From Thecamonas trahens ATCC 50062 (Eukaryota; Apusozoa; Apusomonadida; Apusomonadidae): a stretch of 64,000 nt of DNA. The notes under the pieces were generated by a model. It worked only from the letters and a program-made list of their open reading frames with translations. It was not told the DNA's origin and did no database searches. Shown piece after piece: positions 57,319-64,000 of the stretch; position 1 is the first letter of the stretch, and every line of letters starts with the position of its first letter. The stretch lies in assembly GCF_000142905.1 (NCBI RefSeq), contig NW_013657663.1, positions 79,723 to 143,722 of the forward strand, in the 5' to 3' direction. A program made the position numbers and the translations under genes.

Positions 57319-58764
57319 TTACTGCTGCTGCTGGTGCTGCTGGTGCTGCTGGTGCTGCTGATGGTGCTGATCGGCGTGTCCCTGCTGGTGCTGGACAAGG
57401 ACACGGAGGGCGTCCATGACCTCGCGGTGCTCTGACTGGACGACGCGGCCCTGGTCCTCGACAAAGGTCAGGCGCTCTTCCATGATGCCCATGGTCGAGG
57501 TGAGGACGTCGAGCTGACGGACAATATGAGAGAGGTCGCGGCGGAGCTCGTCCGAGTACGTCTGCTCCTCGAGCGCCTCGGTGTGGGAAGCCGGCGCCTG
57601 GGCGTAGGCCGACGACGCCGACGACGGCGGCGGCGACGACGCGACCGGCGCGCGCTCGGCCGATGCGCCAGCCGGGAGCGAGGACCGGAAGGAGGCGTCG
57701 GCAGCAGAGGCCGCGACCGAGTGCGAGTCGAAGAGTGCAGGCGCGACGTCGACGGGCTCGTCGTCAAAGACCGGCGCGACACGCGACTCGTCAAAGAGCG
57801 AGGCAGAAGCCGGAGGCGCGGCGGGAGCAGGCGCTGTAGACGGATAGGCGTCGGCAGCGTCGGCCCAAGCATCAAACGCGGTCCGCCAGACATGGACCTG
57901 CTTGTCGGCCGAGGCCGAGGCAAAGTACTCGCCGTCGCGCGAGAACGCGGCGCCACAGGTGGCAGACGTGTGCGAGTTGAGGGTAAAGAGGAGGAGGCCC
58001 TCGCGGAGGTCAAACATCCGCAGCGACGCATCCTCAGACGACGAGAGAAGCACGTTTCCGGAGGGGTGGAAGGCAACCGAGTTGACTGCGTCCGAGTGAG
58101 CCGAGTAGTGCTGGAAGAGCCTGTTCATGCGCAGATCGTAGAGCTGGACGGCGCCGTCGGACGAGCCGGTGGCCAGGCAGGTGCCGTCTGGGTGGAAGGC
58201 AACCGTGTTGACCGGAGCCGTGGCGTAAAAGGTGGAAGTGATAGCCTTGGAGCCGGCGTCGTAGAGCTTGACAGTCTTGTCGTCCGAGCCCGACGCCAGC
58301 AGCCGCGAGTCGGACGAGATAGCGGCGGAACGGACCCAGTTGGTATGGCCCTTGAATGAGGCCATGAACCGCTGGGTGGCAACATCCCACAGCTTGACGA
58401 TCTTGTCGTCGCCAGCGGTGACCAGCGCCCGCGAGTCTGCCGAGAACGAGACCGAGCGGACCGACGAGGAGTGGGCCTTGAACACCGTCGATGAGCCGCG
58501 GACAGTGGGAATCCAAAGCCGGACAGTCGCGTCGCGCGAGGCCGACGCCACCAGCTGGCCCGACGGCGCAAAGTCCACGTCCAGCACCGCAGCCTTGTGG
58601 CCCACAAACCGGAATGCCCGCATGTTGCGGCGGAACTGCCAGAGCATGACCGTCCCGTCGGCCGACGACGACGCCAGCTGCGACATGTCGGGCGCAAAGG
58701 CCACCGCAGTCGCCGTGTCGCGGTGCCCGCGGAACGCCCGCTCGAGGGTCGGGTCTTCAGACAT
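57319..58764 (-). CDS. POC1: POC1 centriolar WD40 protein
   Basis: POC1 stabilises centrioles and basal bodies. The 481-residue protein starts MSEDPTLERAFRGHRDTATA and has seven WD40 repeats to about 300, with the POC1-type wording: MRAFRFVGHKAAVLDVDF, VRLWIPTVRGSSTVFKAHSS, HTNWVRSAAIS, KTVKLYDA, LFQHYSAHSDAVNSVAFHPS and FSRDGEYFASASADKQVHVW. A linker of about 100 residues leads to the C-terminal coiled coil typical of POC1 (RRDLSHIVRQLDVLTSTMGIMEERL). The extreme C-terminus is a His/Gln repeat (HQQHQQHQQ). I chose ATG 58764; upstream in-frame sequence is low complexity. The transcript would be tandem to ALG2 on the minus strand. Confidence 0.95.
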   Translation of the reverse strand: MSEDPTLERAFRGHRDTATAVAFAPDMSQLASSSADGTVMLWQFRRNMRAFRFVGHKAAVLDVDFAPSGQLVASASRDATVRLWIPTVRGSSTVFKAHSSSVRSVSFSADSRALVTAGDDKIVKLWDVATQRFMASFKGHTNWVRSAAISSDSRLLASGSDDKTVKLYDAGSKAITSTFYATAPVNTVAFHPDGTCLATGSSDGAVQLYDLRMNRLFQHYSAHSDAVNSVAFHPSGNVLLSSSEDASLRMFDLREGLLLFTLNSHTSATCGAAFSRDGEYFASASADKQVHVWRTAFDAWADAADAYPSTAPAPAAPPASASLFDESRVAPVFDDEPVDVAPALFDSHSVAASAADASFRSSLPAGASAERAPVASSPPPSSASSAYAQAPASHTEALEEQTYSDELRRDLSHIVRQLDVLTSTMGIMEERLTFVEDQGRVVQSEHREVMDALRVLVQHQQGHADQHHQQHQQHQQHQQQQ

Positions 58765-59407
58765 AGCTCCTCTCTGTGTTGTGTGCTGGGTAGGGGGGGG
58801 AGGAGGAGGAGGGGGGTAGGGGTGGTGGGCGGGCGAGGAGGGCGAGGAGTTGGGTGCTACCGGTCCGTGGCGGTGGTTGGCGGCGCGCAACCGATTTTGG
58901 CGCGCGGTTTTGGGCCGACCGAAGCAAGTTGGGTCGTCCCGAGGCGCTGCCACACACACGGCGGGGCAAAGGTAGCTGAGCCAGTGGGATTGAGCTGGGC
59001 GATGCATGAGAGCTTACGTAGGTGCAGGTGAGCTTGGGCTGGTGCCATCGGCTGCAACAAGGTTGAGTGGACCGGGATCGGGACCGGGCATTGTGGCCAG
59101 GTGAGGCGGAATAGTAGAGCAGCGGGAGGTGATGCACTTGGATAGGACTTGACGGGCGGCAGCAAGCGCTGGACGGCGATGGGTAGCGTATGGGTAGCAT
59201 ATGGGTAGTCGATGGGCTGCAAGCTAGCGGCCAGTATTTGCATATCGCGTCGGAAAGCACTCTGACGCCGGGCGGACACCGATGCGTTCGCGCGCGCGCC
59301 AAATCGCCATACGCCCGCCCAACGCTAACCTCCGCCCCTCCCTCGGCCCACCCCCACCGCCACAGCCACCGCCACCCCTCTGCACAGCACCACACGAGGC
59401 TCACGAG
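58765..59407. promoter_or_regulatory. Divergent region between POC1 and the two-exon gene
   Basis: About 640 bp. Just upstream of POC1 is a G-run/GGAGGA tract (58790-58830, C-rich on the POC1 strand). The middle (58880-59290) is mixed sequence with ATGGGTAG repeats at 59185-59215. The last 80 bp before 59408 are C-rich, as seen at other starts. No gene or RNA was recognised. Confidence 0.45.
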
Positions 59408-60299
59408 ATGGGACGCAAGCGGCAGAAGAAGCGTGGACGGCGCGGACAGCAGCAGCAGCAACAGCAGAGGCAGAAGAAGAAGGGCGCCGACGTCGCCCCG
59501 GTCGCCCAGGACGCCACACCCGCGCCCGTGGTCGAGGAGGAGGTCATGCCCGAGCCCGAGTACCTGTCGGCAGAGGTGGTGGTACGTGTAGAGGCGGAGA
59601 GAGGGGGGAGGAGGGGGGAGGGCCAGAGCAGAGGCGCAAACTCACTTGTTTGGGCACGGGCGGAGACAGAACGCCATCGACTGGTCCGACTACGATGTGG
59701 AGAAGCTCGACAGCGAGTTCTGGGTCGCGGTGGCTGCCTTTGAGCTCCGTAATCACGGATCGACCGATCTGGGGCATCTGGCTGATCGTGCTGGAGTCAT
59801 CAACGCAGAGTACGCAGAGGCACGGGCAGCCAAGGACGCTGAGCGCGCCGCGCAGTGGGCTGCTATCCAGAGTGCCGCCGACAAGATCAAAAACCCGAAC
59901 CGCGGCAAAGACGCTGCAGAGACTGATGCAGAGACTGATGCAGAGACTGATGCAGAGCCTGGCGCTGACGACGCCGAGCCTGCCTCCGAGTCTGACCCCG
60001 TGGCCGAGCCTGCCTCCGAGTCTGACCCCGTGGCCGAGCCTGCCTCCGAGTCTGACCCCGTGGTCGAGGCCGTGGCCGAACCCGAGCCAAAGCCAAAGCT
60101 CGAGCCCGAGCCCGAGTTCGAACACATCCAGACGGCCCTCGATCAGACCTCAGACGCGCCCGTGGATCAGAGCCCGGCTTCGCCGAAGCGCACGCCGCTG
60201 ACACTCGATGTCAGCGGCGCAGACTCGGCGGCAACGGTCGATGGCGAGGAGGATGATCCCGAATCAATCGGCCTCCCATCGCCGCACTCGAGCGAGTAA
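59408..60299 (+). CDS. Two-exon acidic protein with basic Gln-rich start, unknown function
   Basis: Exon 1 (59408-59581, 58 codons) encodes MGRKRQKKRGRRG, a Gln run, KKKGADVAP and PEYLSAEVV, then a GTACGT donor. Exon 2 (59670-60299) resumes NAIDWSDYDVEKLDSEFWVAVAAFELR after an AGACAG acceptor. The 88-bp intron is phase 0. The product has 267 residues: a basic N-terminus, a short helical block (about 59-125, ELRNHGSTDLGHLADRAG, AEYAEARAAKDAERAAQWAA), then an acidic region with ETDA repeats and three 10-residue EPASESDPVA copies encoded by a 30-bp repeat at about 59976-60065. I do not recognise the family. The basic start may be a nuclear localisation signal. Confidence 0.72.
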
Positions 60300-60642
60300 G
60301 CCCTCGTACGACGACGCCATCCTTCCGCTTTGCAACAATACGTTTCACCACGGGCCGGGCCGGGTCCAGCAGTCGGCGTACTCGACCACGACTCGCACCC
60401 GTCGCTGGGCCTGAAGCCCGCGATGCGGGACAAGTCCCGCTATCCCCGCCGCTTCATCCATCGGCCAATGTCTAGCCGCTAAGCGCATTGCCTGATGAAC
60501 ACCGCACCAGCTGCCACTCCCCAAACTCCCATCGGCTGCGCCAGCCCGGCAGAGCTGCATGACCTGGCACGCACGCCCACGATCCCATCCACCGCCACCT
60601 GCCACAGCCCCACCCCTCTCCCCTTTCCCCTCCCCCCAACCC
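60300..60642. other. Intergenic region with a short hairpin
   Basis: Plus-strand neighbours on both sides. At 60422-60444 there is an inverted repeat, GATGCGGGAC and GTCCCGCTATC, separated by AA, forming a stem of about 10 bp with one bulged base. The last 60 bp before 60643 are C-rich. Nothing else recognised. Confidence 0.5.
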
Positions 60643-61497
60643 ATGGACTGGCTTCACGAGAACACCCCCGGCGCGTCTGCGCTTGCTGGTGCGGCTGCTG
60701 CGGTGGCTGGCGTGGCTTCGCTCGCCTGGCTGCTTACCCGCCGTCAGACGGCCCGCCCGCCTGCCCTCGACCCGAAGCAGGCGCGTCCCCTGACGGTGGT
60801 GGCCACCCGCATGGTGACCCACAACGTGGTCGAGGTGGAGATCGCCCTGCCAGAAGAAGATGACGTGACGGGGCTGGCGCTGGGGCAGCACGTTGGCGTT
60901 GTGTACACCCCGCCGGACGCCACAGAGCCTGTCCGCAGGTCGTACACCCCCATCTCGCCGCTCTCGGCCACCGGCTCGTTCACTCTCGCCGTCAAGGTCT
61001 ACCCGGACGGCGTCGTCTCGTCTATGCTCGCCAACCTCGACATCGGCGACACTGTCCTCATCCGTGGGCCTGTTGGCCGCTGGACGTACCCGACCAACGA
61101 GGTCCAGACCCTGGTCATGATTGCCGGTGGCTCCGGCATCACCCCGATGTTCCAGCTCCTCTCCGAGCTGCTCGACGCTCCGAGCCCGACCCGCCTGGTC
61201 CTTGTCTACGCCAACTCGACGCCAGAAGACGTCATCCTCTACCAGCACATTGTTGACCTTGCTCAGGCTTATCCCGACAAGCTCGAAATCTCTCTCTGGG
61301 TCTCGCGCACCAGTCCGGGTGCCACCTGGGCCCACAACATCGGCCGCCTCAACGCTGCCCGCCTCGCCGCCGTACTCCCACCAGCGACAAGCCCGGGTGT
61401 CCTCATCACGTACTCCGGGCCGCCGTCGTTTAACAAGATGGTTGGCGACGCTGTCAAGGAGCTCGGCTTCAGACGGCCGCATGTCCATCGCTTCTGA
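60643..61497 (+). CDS. NADH-cytochrome b5 reductase
   Basis: This FAD enzyme moves electrons from NADH to cytochrome b5, usually on the ER or outer mitochondrial membrane. The 284-residue protein has an N-terminal membrane anchor (ALAGAAAAVAGVASLAWLL, about 13-31), the FAD motif RSYTPIS (about 102-108), a GxxGR motif (GPVGRWTYP), and the NADH motif IAGGSGITPMFQ. In place of the usual CGPPPM near the C-terminus it has YSGPPSFNKMV: Cys is replaced by Ser. It ends HVHRF, like the VFCF/F ends of the family. ATG at 60643, after a C-rich leader. It converges on the next gene (19-bp gap). Confidence 0.92.
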   Translation: MDWLHENTPGASALAGAAAAVAGVASLAWLLTRRQTARPPALDPKQARPLTVVATRMVTHNVVEVEIALPEEDDVTGLALGQHVGVVYTPPDATEPVRRSYTPISPLSATGSFTLAVKVYPDGVVSSMLANLDIGDTVLIRGPVGRWTYPTNEVQTLVMIAGGSGITPMFQLLSELLDAPSPTRLVLVYANSTPEDVILYQHIVDLAQAYPDKLEISLWVSRTSPGATWAHNIGRLNAARLAAVLPPATSPGVLITYSGPPSFNKMVGDAVKELGFRRPHVHRF

Positions 61498-61516
61498 GCG
61501 CATGTAGGGACGGACG

Positions 61517-63631
61517 TCACGACGACGGCGCGCCCACCCGCCGCCGTGACGCAGACGTGGTGCGGTTGCGGTTGCGCCGCGCCGGCATTGCTGTGCCGGC
61601 ATCGCCCGCTTTGCCCGCCCGTCGGAATGGAAGGCGTGCCGGCTCGGCGGCCACCGCGTTGCGCACCGCCAGCGGCGGCCGCGACGCCGATGCCGACGTC
61701 GCCCGCGACCGGGTCCGCACAGGCTCCGGCCCGGACCGCGGCAGGCTCGGCGGCCTACTGCGTGCACTCGCCGCACTAGCCTCTCTCCGTTGTGCCGAGG
61801 CCGACCGGGTGCGCGCGGACCGCGGCTCGCGCGATGCCGACGCCGATCGCGACCGCGACCGCGAGTCGCGCCGCGGGCCCCTGGGCGGCCGCCCGGACGC
61901 TGCCGCCAGCGTTGTTGAAGCCGACCGCCGCAGCGGCGGCCGCGCTGCCGTTGGCGAGTGCGGCCGCGCCGCCTCAACGCCAACCTCTTCGTAAATGGAA
62001 AAGTAGTCGTTGGAGAACGAGCCGAGGGCGTCGCCGTGGTCAGTAACGTCGCGGTTCGGGCTCATTGAGTGCTCGACCAGGAGCAGCGGCGCGCCGGCGT
62101 CGCGGTACGCAAGCGAGAGCACTTTCTTCCGCACAAGCATGGCGTAGACGCGAAGCATTGGGACCGCAATCGACGGAAAGCCATACACGGCCGCAATCCG
62201 CTTTGCGCGTGCCTGGTCAATGAGATTGGCCGACGCCGACGTCGGCGAGTCCTCGTCGCTCGGGTGCAGCTCGTCAAACTCGAGGGCAGTCGCCGGGGAG
62301 GCAGGCACCGGTCGCCACTTGTCGAGTGCGTCGGCCGTGAGCGCCTCTTCGAGCGCCTCGCGCTCCCAGCCCATTTGAACAAGTGCGTCGATGATGCCGT
62401 TGTCGAGTCCACCGCCACGCTGAGGGAGCTCAAGTTGTGGAAATGGCGGTTCGACCCACGACGCCGCAGGCGTACCAGCAAGCCACGGTGAGGCTGCCAC
62501 GTCGCCGAGCGTGGCGCGGTGCGCCGGCCGCACAATCATGGCAGCGAGGAGGCGGCCGACATCCGTCTCGGCCTCGATCGCTGGGTGTGGGTCAAGACGC
62601 CCGACGCTGGCGCGCTTGGCTCGTTCGGCAGTCACCTCGCGGCTCTTGCGCCCGGCCTTGGGAATCGAACCAAACGGGTCGCTTGCGGTGAGAAGGCCGT
62701 AGAGCGTGACACCCAGTGCGTACACGTCAACCTGCGGCCCGATGTACGGGCTAGCCCGGAGCAGTTCCGGCGCCATGAACCGCGGCGTGCCGCAGCATCG
62801 AAAGAGCTCGGTTCCCGGAGTGTAGAACCGGGCAAAACCAAAGTCGCCGATCTTGACCCGCCCGCGCCCGTCAAGAAGGATGTTGCCCGGCTTGAGGTCG
62901 CGATGGACAATGCCGAGTGCGTGGACATACCTCATCGCTGCCACGATCTGGCCAAACACCGCTCGGGCCTCGTCCTCGCCCATCGGGCCTGTCTTCGCCA
63001 GCCGGGCTTGCAGCGAGCCGCCGGGGCAGTACTCAAGGACGAGACAGAGCTCCTTGCCGGCGTCGACTACATCGTACAGCCGCATGACATTCGGGTGATG
63101 GATGAGCCCATGGATCCGGAGCTCGCGAAAGAGCAGTGCCACATCCTCCTCGCCCAGTGCCGCCTTGTCCAGCACCTTGACTGCCACCTTTTCACCCGTA
63201 AAGTCGTGCCGTCCCAGACGCACATGACCAAACTTGCCCTTGCCCAGCGTCTCGGTCAGCGAGTAGTAGCCGACCCGCGAGACGGTGCCTGTTGCCCCCC
63301 TCCCCCACCAAGCACCACGCACCGGCCCCCATCCCGCCCGCATTGCCCGATGTAGCCCCCCACACCGTGATCAGATCCATCCCATTCCCCCCCATCCCGC
63401 CCAGCACATGCCCAGCACACGTCCCGTCTGCGTCAGTGCCACACCCTTCGTCACGGCTGCGGAAGGTCGCCCATTGGCGCCAAGTGCCAACACCCGCCAC
63501 CCCCCCACCCACACACACACACACACACATGTGCAACGCCATACCTTTGGAAAATGAGGGTTTGACTCTGCATACACCGCCACCACCTCGGGGTTGTCTT
63601 GGATGTATGACCAGAGAGTCTCTCCGTCCAT
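61517..63631 (-). CDS. CAMK-like (AMPK/MARK-related) protein kinase with UBA-like region, two exons; possible frame issue in exon 1
   Basis: The kinase domain has YYSLTETLGKGKFGHVRLG, VAVKVLDKAAL, HRDLKPGNILL, GDFGFARF and CGTPRFMAPELL, all catalytic residues present, and a short UBA-like segment GIIDALVQMGWEREALEEAL as in AMPK-related kinases. The C-terminal half is Ser/Arg-rich. The frame runs open to 63343, but that part reads Gly/Trp-rich from an intron. A better start is the ATG at 63631, after a CA-rich leader: exon 1 63545-63631 encodes MDGETLWSYIQDNPEVV and ends FPK against a GTATGG donor; the acceptor CAACAG ends at 63289. The phases do not match by one base unless one T is missing from the TTTT at 63551-63554 (minus strand). 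The product would be about 619 residues. Confidence 0.78.
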
Positions 63632-64000
63632 ATCGGGCAGTGTGTGTGTGATGTGCTAGTCAAAAGTCCTTGCACCAGGTGTGTGCCTTTTGCGCTTTCC
63701 CCCTTCTGCTCCTGCTCACGAACAGCACAGCCTTCCACGAGGAGACCGACAGAGAGGCTGAGCGACAGACCAAGCGAACAACAGACAAGAACTCGGGTAT
63801 GGTGACTTGAAGCGGTGGCACTCCTGCCTGTTGACCACGCTCACCGCTACTCTCTCTCTCTCTCTCTCAACTGCTGTACAGTGACAGAGTTAGATGTGGT
63901 GGCTTGTGGTCTGTGGCTCGTATCTGCCTAGCATAGTCGCCCTCCCGTCTCTGGTCACCCCCGTTGCTCCGCTCCACTGTGTTCACGTTCTGGACTTGTG
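63632..64000. other. Right-edge noncoding sequence
   Basis: The last 369 bp contain the presumed promoter of the kinase and a (CT)n microsatellite at 63850-63868. No coding frame with recognisable sequence. Any gene further right is outside the window. Confidence 0.45.

Noticed and set aside
60472-61983. 503-residue minus-strand frame spanning cytochrome b5 reductase and the kinase 3' end
   Set aside because: It overlaps two strong genes and is Arg/Gly-rich shadow.

Overview
This window is nuclear DNA from a small-genomed eukaryote. It is GC-rich and densely packed, with long reading frames, few introns, short intergenic gaps and many simple repeats (poly-C, CA/GT, G-rich minisatellites). 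It carries genes of a flagellated, heterotrophic unicellular eukaryote: a CatSper3-type channel, the IFT-dynein subunit WDR60, centriolar POC1, a GTP/cAMP-type RasGEF and several unusual kinases. My inference, not a database result, is a free-living biflagellate protist such as the apusomonad Thecamonas. I see no mobile element, tRNA, rRNA, CRISPR array or viral gene. One assembly gap lies at 8510-8862.

Layout. 0-12 kb: GDP-L-fucose synthase (cut by the left edge), a secreted GH31 glycosidase, CatSper3, peptide deformylase, a very basic coiled-coil protein, the gap, a MAP kinase kinase and an FG-GAP membrane protein. 12-25 kb: a large Kelch receptor with a kinase, a degenerate cyclase-like region and a pseudokinase; WDR60; a cyclic-nucleotide-gated channel; and a GT23 (FUT8-like) fucosyltransferase. 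25-38 kb: chaperonin CCT7, a 315-bp tandem duplication, a PB1 protein, cytosolic HSP70, a PP6 regulatory subunit (SAPS), a tropomyosin-like protein and mitochondrial HSP70. 38-47 kb: an STE20-type pseudokinase, a coiled-coil protein, a small membrane protein, a Spiral2/TORTIFOLIA1-like microtubule protein and a NEK kinase. 47-64 kb: about 1.6 kb with no convincing gene, then RasGEF-cNBD, FAM135 lipase-like, complex I NDUFA5, ALG2, POC1, a two-exon unknown, cytochrome b5 reductase and a UBA-containing kinase.

Shared themes. GDP-fucose synthesis, a fucosyltransferase and ALG2 belong to glycan assembly. CatSper3, WDR60 and POC1 point to the flagellum, and the Spiral2-like and NEK proteins may join them. 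The cNMP channel and the RasGEF-cNBD protein suggest cyclic-nucleotide signalling. Gene order does not look operonic: neighbours are mostly convergent, with 3' gaps of only 6-75 bp, or divergent.

Two technical points matter to any reader. Three well-recognised genes (GH31, WDR60, HSP70) are each split by the lack of a single T in a T-run, and three more genes show signs of a single missing base. Introns are few, phase 0, close to the 5' end, and five of six start with GTACGT.
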